Source: Roseospirillum parvum
GTDB taxonomy: Bacteria; Pseudomonadota; Alphaproteobacteria; Rhodospirillales; Rhodospirillaceae
Assembly (NCBI RefSeq): GCF_900100455.1
Contig: NZ_FNCV01000012.1
Span: 1-63,550, forward strand
DNA: 63,550 nucleotides
Direction: 5' to 3'
Shown here: piece by piece, positions 54,784 through 63,550 of the stretch
How positions within the stretch are numbered: the stretch's first letter is position 1
How the letters are laid out: each line of letters starts with the position of its first letter
Notes under the pieces: model-generated
Databases searched by the model: none
What the model was told of the DNA's origin: nothing
What the model saw: only the letters and a program-made list of their open reading frames with translations
Translations under genes and position numbers: made by a program

Positions 54784-55399
54784 GATCTGGTCGTCCGTGC
54801 TTGTCCCACAACAGGCGGGGGTCGAAACTGCTTGTGGCCAGCATGCTGAGAACGACCACGGCGCCAAAGGCGGCTGCGCCCGGCCCGGCCTCGACCATGG
54901 CCAGGGACTGGAACTGGACCATGCCGGCCATCAGCGCGATGACGAACACATCAAGCATGGACCAGCGGCCGACCCGCTCGACCACCTTGTACAGACGGCC
55001 CAGTCGATGCGCGTCGGCCCCGGTGGACCGGCGCGCCCCATAGGCCAGATAGGCCAGCGCGCTCATCTTGGTGGTGGGAATGATCACGCTGACGGTGAAG
55101 ATGAGAACCGCCAGTTCAGGCGAGCCCGAGGTCCAGAAATAGGCCACGCCGCCGATGATGGTGTTCCGGGTGGTGCCGAACAGAGTCGTCGTGTGCATGG
55201 CCGGCAACAGGTTGGCCGGAATGTACAGAATGGCCGCCGCCACCAGGAAAGCCCAGGTGCGCGTCAGGCTGTCGGCCTTGCGGGAATGGACGGCGGCGCC
55301 GCAGCAGGGGCACCACACGGGGGCGGTGCCGGCCCCGGTGGCATCACACACCGCGCGGCAGACCAGACACGCGCGCAGGCCCGCGTCCCGGGCATTCAT
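54776..55399 (-). CDS. pqiA: PqiA second half, membrane protein
   Basis: A 207-residue protein starting MNARDAGLRACLVC at 55399; its ATG overlaps the previous stop (ATGA). It has an N-terminal zinc-ribbon with CLVCRAVC and CPCCGAAV, then four hydrophobic segments (AFLVAAAILYIPANLLPAMH, LAVLIFTVSVIIPTTKMSAL, MLDVFVIALMAGMVQFQSL, AAFGAVVVLSMLA). This is the second PqiA domain. In Escherichia coli the two domains are one protein of about 417 residues; here they are separate genes translated in tandem. Confidence 0.85.
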   Translation of the reverse strand: MNARDAGLRACLVCRAVCDATGAGTAPVWCPCCGAAVHSRKADSLTRTWAFLVAAAILYIPANLLPAMHTTTLFGTTRNTIIGGVAYFWTSGSPELAVLIFTVSVIIPTTKMSALAYLAYGARRSTGADAHRLGRLYKVVERVGRWSMLDVFVIALMAGMVQFQSLAMVEAGPGAAAFGAVVVLSMLATSSFDPRLLWDKHGRPDHA

Positions 55400-56019
55400 G
55401 GGGCCACCGCCCGCCGGCAGCCCGGCCGCCACAGGGCGCGAAGATCATAGGACAGGATGACCGCCAGCAGAACGGTCAGGGCCATGAAGGCCCACAGCGC
55501 CGCCCCCGGCACCACGTCCGCCATATTGGACAGCTTGATGAGGGAAACCACCACGCCCAGCATCAATACCTCGATCATTCCCCAAGGCCGCATGGCCTGA
55601 AGCGCGCGCAGCAGCGGCGCAAAAAAGGCGGGACGCCATCCCGTCTCGACCGCCAACAGAAGCAAAAACATGGACAGCAGGTCGAACAGCGGAAACAGCC
55701 AGGCGGTGAAGAATACCATGACGGCGGCCACTTGCTGGCCCTCCGCCCACAGGGTGGCCACGCTGCCGAGAAGGGTCGCCTCGTTGATCATGCCTTGCGA
55801 CCGCAGCACCAGGATTGGAAAGGTGTTGGCCAGGACAAAGGCAATCAGCGCCGCCGTTACGATGGCCAGCATCTGTTCCGGCCGGCGCCGCTGCATGCGG
55901 TACAGGGTCGTACCACAGCGGGCACAGCGGGCCCGTTCCCCCCGCCGCAAGGGACGGCGGACGTGCAGTTCGTCGCACTCGGGACACGCGGCGAGCCCGG
56001 CCTGATCCACACTGCTCAT
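55396..56019 (-). CDS. pqiA: PqiA first half, membrane protein
   Basis: A 207-residue protein starting MSSVDQAGLAACPECD at 56019, preceded by a GAGG site. A zinc-ribbon (CPECDELH, CARCGTTL) precedes four hydrophobic segments (MLAIVTAALIAFVLANTFPI and others). It is the first PqiA domain and first gene of the pqi operon. PqiA is the inner-membrane partner of PqiB. The start is close to a broken PLP-enzyme fragment and the N-ATPase operon, so its promoter must lie within 56020-56160. Confidence 0.85.
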   Translation of the reverse strand: MSSVDQAGLAACPECDELHVRRPLRRGERARCARCGTTLYRMQRRRPEQMLAIVTAALIAFVLANTFPILVLRSQGMINEATLLGSVATLWAEGQQVAAVMVFFTAWLFPLFDLLSMFLLLLAVETGWRPAFFAPLLRALQAMRPWGMIEVLMLGVVVSLIKLSNMADVVPGAALWAFMALTVLLAVILSYDLRALWRPGCRRAVAP

Positions 56020-56158
56020 CCTCAACCTCTTGCCAGGCCCTACCCCATCAATACAAATGATGACGATATGCCCGCCTGCCAAGCCGCGCTGATCCCGAAG
56101 CCCGGTTCGCGGCGTTGGGCGCTGCCATTCGTGGGTTGGGGCGCGGTGTCCACTTTTT

Positions 56159-56245
56159 CGGGGCAAGGTCATCGCGGACGTCCTCCAGTCCGACCGAGAT
56201 CCGCACCAGACCGGGCGCAATACCCTGGGCGGCGCCGGCCAGCCG
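56159..56245 (-). pseudogene. C-terminal fragment of a Cys/Met-metabolism PLP enzyme
   Basis: Read on the minus strand, 29 codons give RLAGAAQGIAPGLVRISVGL followed by EDVRDDLAP. This is the highly typical C-terminal signature of cystathionine gamma-synthase, lyase or O-acetylhomoserine sulfhydrylase proteins. Nothing of the N-terminal enzyme is present upstream: the sequence passes directly into an inverted repeat and then atpG. The fragment is a truncation scar, probably left when the N-ATPase operon arrived. Confidence 0.8.
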
Positions 56246-56274
56246 ACAAAAAAGTTCGTTCTTTTGTCGACTGG
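56239..56274 (-). terminator. Terminator-like inverted repeat after atpG
   Basis: On the minus strand CCAGTCGACAAAAG pairs with CTTTTTTGTCGGCTGG across a short loop; 12 of 13 outer bases match. It begins two bases after the atpG stop and includes a T-run in the right arm. It could terminate the N-ATPase transcript and also marks the junction with the broken PLP gene. Confidence 0.5.
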
Positions 56275-56276
56275 TA

Positions 56277-57176
56277 TCAGGCCTTATCGGTGCCCAGGGC
56301 CTCGAACCCCGCCGTCACGTCGAACAGTTCTTCGTCAATGCTGGACTTGCGTAGCCGATGGAAGTTGCCACTCAGCGTTTCCAGTAGATCGTCGATGTTC
56401 CTGTCGGCCCTTTGCATGGCGGCCAGGCGGCTTGCGTTCTCGCTGGCCAGCGATTCCGCGCAGGCGCGAAACAGCGAGACAAAAAGGTATTCGCGGATCA
56501 GCGCCTTTAGCGTTGGCATCGTTTCGCCCAAAACTTCGGGCAAGGCGGCTGTGGGCCAGGTCAGCGCCAGAACCTCTTGTTGCCAGCGCGCATCCAGCGG
56601 CAGCAGGCGTTGGGTGACAGGCGCATGGCGGCCTCCCGGGGCGGGGCGGTTGTAGTAAAGGTGAAGCTCGGTGATCGCGCCGCCCGCCCGACCGCCTTCG
56701 GCTTCGACTTCGACGAGGACCCGCCCGCCTAGCGGGGCAACAGCGCTGACCGAGTTCGGCACGGCAAACCGGCCTGCGGGCGGGAACCCGGCATCGCCGA
56801 GACGGTCATGCACACGCTCGCCCACAGCCCAGATGCGCGGGTTTGGGCCCATCCCGCGCAGTGCCGCGACGGCGAAATCGGCCACATCGTCGTTGAACCG
56901 CCCCACGAGCCCCTGATCCGAGCCGAAAACCACCACTCCGACAGGCGCCCGCCCTGTCGGGGTCGGGCCGGCGGCCATGGCCATGCCCGGGCCGAGATCG
57001 CGGAGGCATTTGCCAAGGCCAAGCCGGACGTTGTGATCGTAGTCACCGAGCACCCGTTCGGCCCGTTCATATTGGCCGATATTCGCGGCTGCCATCGCCT
57101 TCATCGTGCGGACAACGGCTTGCAGGTCTCCGGCACTGGAGATCTTGCGCCGCATGCTCTCCATCGTGTTGCTCAT
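56277..57176 (-). CDS. atpG: N-ATPase gamma subunit
   Basis: A 299-residue gamma subunit of the N-type F-ATPase. The start at 57176 ([20 protein letters not shown]) is chosen from the 4-nt overlap with atpA. N- and C-terminal helices form the rotor shaft ([39 protein letters not shown]). The middle domain has [16 protein letters not shown]. It is the last gene of the operon. The sequence is divergent from housekeeping AtpG, as usual for N-ATPases. Confidence 0.92.
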   Translation of the reverse strand: MSNTMESMRRKISSAGDLQAVVRTMKAMAAANIGQYERAERVLGDYDHNVRLGLGKCLRDLGPGMAMAAGPTPTGRAPVGVVVFGSDQGLVGRFNDDVADFAVAALRGMGPNPRIWAVGERVHDRLGDAGFPPAGRFAVPNSVSAVAPLGGRVLVEVEAEGGRAGGAITELHLYYNRPAPGGRHAPVTQRLLPLDARWQQEVLALTWPTAALPEVLGETMPTLKALIREYLFVSLFRACAESLASENASRLAAMQRADRNIDDLLETLSGNFHRLRKSSIDEELFDVTAGFEALGTDKA

Positions 57177-58753
57177 TGAGCGTTCGCGGTCTTTGAAGGC
57201 GGTGTTGACGGGAGCCCGGCTTCGGTGGGTTGAAGGGCCGCGAGTGCCGCCCGACAGAGTTCGGTCATCACCGCGCGGTCTTCGTCGCTGAGGTCGTCGG
57301 TATCGAAGCGCCGGCAAACCGCATCGGGGATGGTTTGGGCGGCCCGCAGAACCGCCTTTTCGGCCTCGGGCATGGCGTCGAGAGGCACAGGGTCGAACAG
57401 CCCGGCCGTCAGCGACGTCAGGATCGCGATCTGCCCCGCAACCGGAACCGGAGCGAATTCCGGCTGCTTCAGGCAGGCCCGAATGCGGTCACCGTGGGCG
57501 ATGGTCGCGCGGGTGTCGTCGTCCAGCCGGGCGCCAAAGCGCGAAAAGCTCTCCAATTCCTCAAACTGGGCATAGGCCAGTTTCAAATCGCCCGCCACCG
57601 CCCGATAGGCGGCGCGCTGCGCCTTGCCGCCCACCCGCGAGACCGATTTGCCGACATCCACCGCCGGCAGAACGCCCAGTTCGAACAACGTCGGCGAGAG
57701 GTAGATCTGTCCGTCGGTAATCGAAATCAGGTTGGTCGGGATATAGGCCGAAATGTCCTGCGCCTCGGTCTCGATGATCGGCAGGGCGCTCAGCGAGCCA
57801 CCGCCGAGATCTGTGCCCAGGTGGGTCGAGCGTTCCAGCAGACGGGAATGAATGTAGAAGATATCGCCCGGAAAGGCTTCCCGACCCGGGGGACGACGCA
57901 GCAGCAAGGACAATTCGCGGTAGGACCGGGCATGCTGGGTCAGGTCGTCATAGACAATCAGCACATCGCGGCCCGCCTCCATGAAATACTCGGCAATACT
58001 GGTTGCGGCATAAGGTGCGATATAGCTGAGACCAGGGGCGGCATTGCCTTCGGTCACCACGACCACGGTGTAATCCATCGCGCCATGCGCGCGCAGGGTC
58101 GCGACCGTCTTGGCGACGGCGGAGGCGCGCTGGCCGATGGCGCAATAGACGCACACGACGTCCTGGTCGCGCTGGTTCAGGATCGTACCGACCGCGATGG
58201 CGGTCTTGCCGGTCTGGCGGTCGCCCAGGATCAACTCGCGCTGGCCGCGCCCGATCGGGATCAGCGCGTCAATGACCTTAAGCCCCGATTGCAGCGGCAC
58301 GGAGACAGGCGCGCGATCAATGATGGCGGCGGCGGGGCGTTCGATGGGCAGGCGACGGTCCGCCGAAACCGGCCTGCCACCATCCAGCGGGCGGCCCAGC
58401 GGATCGATGACGCGACCCAAAAGCGCGTCGCCGACGACGACATCCATGACCCGGCCGGTGCGGGTGACCTCGTCGCCCGCGTTCAAATGGGCGTAGTCGC
58501 CCAGCAGGACCACGCCAATTTCGGTTTCGTCCACATTGAAGGCCAGTCCCGACAGGCCGGCGGGAAAGTGCAACAGTTCTTGCGAACCCGCACCGGGCAG
58601 GCCGGAGACTTTGGCCACACCCGTCGAGACGCTGGTGATGATGCCGATCTCACGGGGTCGCAACTCGGCGACGAACGCTTCGCGCGCGCTGGCCAGATCG
58701 CCAAACAGGCTGTCAAAGACGATCCGCAATGGCTCGGGCTGGGGTTTGGTCAC
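57173..58753 (-). CDS. atpA: N-ATPase alpha subunit
   Basis: A 526-residue alpha subunit with a GTG start at 58753 overlapping the atpF stop (GTGA). Walker A is [11 protein letters not shown] near residue 175. [13 protein letters not shown] and the Arg-finger region ([20 protein letters not shown]) are conserved. Alpha binds non-catalytic nucleotide and completes the catalytic sites on beta. The C-terminal tail is Ala/Pro-rich. Order and divergence fit the N-ATPase operon. Confidence 0.94.
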   Translation of the reverse strand: MTKPQPEPLRIVFDSLFGDLASAREAFVAELRPREIGIITSVSTGVAKVSGLPGAGSQELLHFPAGLSGLAFNVDETEIGVVLLGDYAHLNAGDEVTRTGRVMDVVVGDALLGRVIDPLGRPLDGGRPVSADRRLPIERPAAAIIDRAPVSVPLQSGLKVIDALIPIGRGQRELILGDRQTGKTAIAVGTILNQRDQDVVCVYCAIGQRASAVAKTVATLRAHGAMDYTVVVVTEGNAAPGLSYIAPYAATSIAEYFMEAGRDVLIVYDDLTQHARSYRELSLLLRRPPGREAFPGDIFYIHSRLLERSTHLGTDLGGGSLSALPIIETEAQDISAYIPTNLISITDGQIYLSPTLFELGVLPAVDVGKSVSRVGGKAQRAAYRAVAGDLKLAYAQFEELESFSRFGARLDDDTRATIAHGDRIRACLKQPEFAPVPVAGQIAILTSLTAGLFDPVPLDAMPEAEKAVLRAAQTIPDAVCRRFDTDDLSDEDRAVMTELCRAALAALQPTEAGLPSTPPSKTANAQ

Positions 58754-59568
58754 GCGCTTACCTTTTCCTGCGTCCTGTCGGCATCGGCTGTCGGGCCGGC
58801 CTGCGAGGCATCGCGGGCCGAAAAGGTCTCGCCGACGCTGGCCTTGAGGGACGACAGATAGTCGGAAATGCTCCACGCCAGCTTTTGCCCGCCGGCGGTC
58901 AACTCGATACCGGCGATCAACCGGGGCGCGGTTTCGAACGTCAATTCGGCATCGGTTGAAAACGTGTCGTGCAGGGCGGACCGGATCGCCGCATGTTGCT
59001 CTGGGCTCAGGTCAAAGGCGCTGCGTACCGGGATCGGTTCAGAGGTCCCCCGAATGGCGGTGGACAAGGCAGAGTCGGGCTGATCGCCGGATGCCTGGAT
59101 GCGGTGGACGAACGTATCGCAAATGCGGTCCTCAAGACGCACATCCGCCAGATCGTTCAACGTTTTGCGGGCAACGGCGAAAACCTCGTCCCAGGCCCGG
59201 TCGGTGATCGACGTGGCGAGGGCTTGGGCTTCGGTCTGAAGCGCCTTGGCGCGCTGGGCTGCCAGGGCATCGGCGGCGCTATGCGCTTCGGCCATCAGGC
59301 GCTGGCGCTCGGCGGTTGCGTCGTCCGTCGCTTGTTGCAACAGTCCGGCGCGCGCCTGTTCAAAATCGGCGGTCATCTTCTGGAAGGTGTCGCGCGCCGT
59401 CTCTGCATCCGCCTTTATCGCATCGGCATCGGCGCGCTCTTTCCTGATCCGCGCCTCGCGGGTGTCGATGGCGGTCATGATCGGCTTGTAGAGAAACCGC
59501 TTGAGCAGCCAGACCAGGATCAGAAAGTTGAGCGCCTGCGCACCGACAGTGAACCAATCGATCAGCAT
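58750..59568 (-). CDS. atpF: N-ATPase b subunit with delta-like C-terminal part
   Basis: A 272-residue protein, much longer than a plain b subunit (about 160). An N-terminal membrane helix ([20 protein letters not shown]) leads to a long charged coiled-coil stalk (residues 35-150). The last 110 residues resemble a delta/OSCP-like domain ([20 protein letters not shown]). N-ATPase operons lack a separate atpH, and this fusion takes its place. It overlaps atpA by 4 nt. Confidence 0.92.
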   Translation of the reverse strand: MLIDWFTVGAQALNFLILVWLLKRFLYKPIMTAIDTREARIRKERADADAIKADAETARDTFQKMTADFEQARAGLLQQATDDATAERQRLMAEAHSAADALAAQRAKALQTEAQALATSITDRAWDEVFAVARKTLNDLADVRLEDRICDTFVHRIQASGDQPDSALSTAIRGTSEPIPVRSAFDLSPEQHAAIRSALHDTFSTDAELTFETAPRLIAGIELTAGGQKLAWSISDYLSSLKASVGETFSARDASQAGPTADADRTQEKVSA

Positions 59569-59571
59569 CGC

Positions 59572-59856
59572 TCAATGTCCTGCGGCGGCGGCGGCGACAG
59601 CGCTGTTCCAGAACGGATTGGCGAAGATCAGGATCATCGACACGACGAAGCAATAGATCGCGACGGATTCGATCATGGCCAGGCCGACAAACAGGGTGCG
59701 GGTGATGGTGGCCGCCGCATCCGGTTGCTGGGCCACGGAGGTCAAGGCCGTCGCGACCGCGCGTCCTTCGCCCAGGGCGGGGCCGACGCTGCCGATCGCG
59801 ATGGTCAGACCGGCCGTGATGATCGAAGCGATGGCGATGTAGGTCGCGCTATCCAT
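59572..59856 (-). CDS. atpE: N-ATPase c subunit (ring), Na+-type signature
   Basis: A 94-residue proteolipid starting MDSATYIAIASIITAG at 59856 (TGAGGACC upstream). Two membrane helices: the first carries GPALGEGRAVATAL with a Glu, the second carries MIESVAIYCFVV with the ion-binding Glu followed by Ser and a Tyr three residues on. The Glu-Ser and Tyr pattern matches Na+ ligands in described N-ATPases, so Na+ transport is likely but not proven. Confidence 0.92.
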   Translation of the reverse strand: MDSATYIAIASIITAGLTIAIGSVGPALGEGRAVATALTSVAQQPDAAATITRTLFVGLAMIESVAIYCFVVSMILIFANPFWNSAVAAAAAGH

Positions 59857-59877
59857 GGCGATGGTCCTCAATGGGGG

Positions 59878-60576
59878 TCAAGTCTCGCCGGCGGGCCGTG
59901 CGGGCGAAGGCTTTTGGGTGAGGGTGGCCGAGGCAATGTAGACGGTTGCCAGGATGCTGAAGATGTAGGCCTGAACCATGCCGGTCAGCAGGCCAAGTGC
60001 GCTCATCAAAACGGGAAACACGAAGGGAGAGATCGTCAGCAATATGGCCAGGATCATGGTCCCGCTCATCATGTTGCCGAACAGGCGGACGGCCAGCGCG
60101 AGGGTTCGCGACAGGTCGCTGATGATGTTGAAGGGAAGCATGATCACGGTCGGCTCCAGATAGGATCGGAGGTAGGCGCCAACGCCCCGCTCGGTCATGC
60201 CGTAGATGGGCACGGCGACAAAGACGCTCAGCGCCAGCGCCGCGGTGGTCGAAAGCGAGCCGGTGGGCGGTTCGAACCCGGGAATGATGGTGCTCAGTGT
60301 CGACATGGCGACGAACAGAAACAGCGTGCCGATAAAGCCGATGTAGGTCCGTGGGTGTTTCAGGCCGACTTCGCGGATCTGGTCCTGAATGCCGGTGACG
60401 ATGATTTCCAGCAGGTTTTGCCAGCGCGAGCGCGTCATGTCGCGCGACAGCCGCCGCGTGATGAGGATCGAGGCCATCACCAGAACGGCCATCAACACCC
60501 ATGTGAACACGATGGTGGCGTTGAGTTTCACGAACCCGCTCTGCCAGAAGATGATCTCGTCAGGGCTGAGACGCAT
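59878..60576 (-). CDS. atpB: N-ATPase a subunit
   Basis: A 232-residue membrane subunit with about five helices. The essential Arg is in LALAVRLFGNMM. It forms the ion half-channels against the c-ring. It overlaps atpR by 17 nt and ends 21 nt before atpE. N-terminal sequence MRLSPDEIIFWQSGFVKLNA is family-typical for N-ATPase a subunits. Confidence 0.93.
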   Translation of the reverse strand: MRLSPDEIIFWQSGFVKLNATIVFTWVLMAVLVMASILITRRLSRDMTRSRWQNLLEIIVTGIQDQIREVGLKHPRTYIGFIGTLFLFVAMSTLSTIIPGFEPPTGSLSTTAALALSVFVAVPIYGMTERGVGAYLRSYLEPTVIMLPFNIISDLSRTLALAVRLFGNMMSGTMILAILLTISPFVFPVLMSALGLLTGMVQAYIFSILATVYIASATLTQKPSPARPAGET

Positions 60577-60871
60577 GGCCCGTCCCCTCGGCTATGGCGG
60601 CCGGGTTCGCCCGCGTCAGGCGGTCCACCACAAGGCGCGCGACAATAAAGCCGGCCACACAGGCCAGCCAGCGCCGCCAATCGGACCCGCCGGCCAGATA
60701 GAACCCGTAGACCGTGACGGTCATGCGCAGCATGAAGCCGCCCAGAAACCACAACGCCGGCTGGGCACAGGCAAGACCACGGCGCACCGTCCACCACAGG
60801 CTCGCGAAAAACGCCACGCCGAGCAGCACGCCGACCATGAAGACAAGGGCGAGAGTCTGCACATCAGGCAT
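60560..60871 (-). CDS. atpR: N-ATPase AtpR subunit
   Basis: A 103-residue membrane protein starting MPDVQTLALVFMVGVLLGVA at 60871. Three hydrophobic segments with WWTVRRG and FMLRMTVTVYGFYLAGG between them are typical for AtpR, which occurs only in N-ATPase operons and is thought to aid c-ring assembly. It overlaps atpQ by 8 nt and atpB by 17 nt. Confidence 0.9.
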   Translation of the reverse strand: MPDVQTLALVFMVGVLLGVAFFASLWWTVRRGLACAQPALWFLGGFMLRMTVTVYGFYLAGGSDWRRWLACVAGFIVARLVVDRLTRANPAAIAEGTGHASQP

Positions 60872-61192
60872 CGTCGTCTCCGCGCTGGTCGTGAATGTCC
60901 CTGTCCTGCCGAGCAACCCAGGTCCAGGCCGAGAAGCACCCGATTGTCAGCCCGGCCATCAGCAAGGCCAGCGTCCACCGATGGGCACCCTGGCCGCTGT
61001 CGAGCCAGACCCCAAGCGCCGCACCCAACAGGGTCGGCACCGCGACCGACCATCCGATCAGCCCCATCATGCCCAACCCGAACCAGATCCCGGGCGATCC
61101 GTCGCGCCGGGCCTTCGCCTTTCGGGCGGCCTTGCGACCGATCATCCCGGCAAAACGGTCATCGTCATTGGCGGGTTTCGGCACGCTGTCGG

Positions 61193-61196
<4 letters not shown>
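60864..61196 (-). CDS. atpQ: N-ATPase AtpQ (AtpI-like) subunit
   Basis: A 110-residue protein with a basic N terminus (FAGMIGRKAARKAKARRDGS) and two membrane helices (MMGLIGWSVAVPTLLGAALG and LALLMAGLTIGCFSAWTWV), similar to AtpI of housekeeping operons. In N-ATPase operons this gene is called atpQ. It overlaps atpC by 4 nt. Confidence 0.9.
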
Positions 61197-63214
<2,018 letters not shown>

Positions 63215-63550
63215 TGGCTGGTCCCTTTGTGCGAAAAAGCCCCGAAAGCTGCAAAGTTCGCACCCCCCCAAAAGCGCGCGTGGCTCCGACGCAGCTTCAC
63301 GACGGCCGCCGACGGCAAGCCCGCTTGCTCAATGGGAGGCGCCACCATGCACCCATGACAGCACCGCTCCAGGTCGATTGATGCTTCAAAGCTACCGGAC
63401 TTGAGACTCAACCGGACTGACAGAGGTTAGGAAAATCCTGAAAAATCGTCGTCTGGGGTCACGTCCCGTTGCGTGGTGTAGGAGCTGTGGTTAAGGGGTC
63501 CGCCGCCGCGCCCGCCAGGGAGCCGGCGGCGGCGGGCCGCTTATCCACAG
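63215..63550. other. Upstream region of the N-ATPase operon, structured end
   Basis: About 335 bases without a convincing gene. The last 70 bases contain a GC hairpin: CCGCCGCCG at 63500-63508 pairs with CGGCGGCGG at 63524-63532. It is flanked by CTGTGGTTAAG (about 63485-63495) and CTTATCCACAG (63540-63550), an imperfect inverted repeat. TTATCCACA (63541-63549) equals the DnaA-box consensus. The promoter of the N-ATPase operon probably lies in this region. Confidence 0.5.

Noticed and set aside
58969-60648. 559-codon open frame on the plus strand through atpF, atpE and atpB
   Set aside because: Antisense shadow of three clear N-ATPase genes; highly Gly/Asp/Arg/His biased and without any recognisable motif.

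Overview
The window looks like a chromosomal stretch of a high-GC alphaproteobacterium. The grounds are the style of the protein families (ArdC-type islands, a cyclic beta-1,2-glucan synthase of the NdvB/ChvB kind, an N-ATPase, GTG/TTG starts, a CsbD/BON/DUF3309 stress cluster) and the initiator-tRNA and tRNA-Arg remnants. I cannot name the genus from the sequence alone. No intact rRNA or tRNA gene and no CRISPR array was recognised.

Region 1 (1-20680) is the right part of an integrated, probably mobilizable island. It carries a HipA toxin kinase, a soluble TraG/VirD4-like coupling ATPase with a partner gene, an ArdC antirestriction protein, a large defence operon, a GC-rich gene-less stretch with a hairpin array and an oriT-like inverted repeat, and a tyrosine integrase. 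It ends at a 50-nt 3' fragment of a tRNA-Arg(CCU) gene. The defence operon (18024 down to 5954, minus strand) is the most striking item. A WYL repressor leads hsdR, hsdM and hsdS, then a small GIY-YIG-like protein, a DUF5655/NucS-like nuclease, a SIR2-like DUF4917 protein, a DUF3696-type ATPase and a PLD-like protein. These nine genes overlap or sit within 9 nt of each other, so they read as one transcription unit. A complete type I restriction-modification system is thus welded to a five-gene tail that I do not recognise as a described system.

Region 2 (20681-26209) is a recombination hot spot. It holds two small membrane proteins, an HTH regulator, a large serine recombinase whose last codons lie inside a 3' fragment of an initiator tRNA, and a third integrase of the DUF4102 tyrosine type. 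Three unrelated integrases lie within about 7 kb.

Region 3 (26321-31108) holds small hypothetical genes around a Crp/Fnr regulator and a B12-binding radical SAM enzyme, then a low-GC patch with a PsiE-like membrane protein.

Region 4 (31283-49165) has the 2855-residue cyclic glucan synthase, a 1722-residue CheB-CheR-PAS-GAF-GGDEF-EAL signalling fusion whose CheB part lacks the usual catalytic Asp, a secreted protein of seven Cys-paired repeats, a transglutaminase-like protein, a matrixin-type metalloprotease and a duplicated PRC-barrel protein. Envelope and surface adaptation is the common theme.

Region 5 (49316-56019, minus strand) has an unusual ATPase-receiver-LuxR protein, a cluster of small stress or envelope genes (BON lipoprotein, DUF3309, single-TM protein, CsbD) and a pqiA-pqiA-pqiB-pqiC envelope lipid-transport operon in which pqiA is split in two.

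Region 6 (56159-63550) is a complete N-ATPase operon, atpDCQRBEFAG, the laterally spread and probably Na+-translocating F-type ATPase. Its 3' end abuts a broken C-terminal fragment of a Cys/Met-metabolism PLP enzyme, which looks like the scar of its insertion. The window ends in a GC hairpin flanked by DnaA-box-like inverted repeats.
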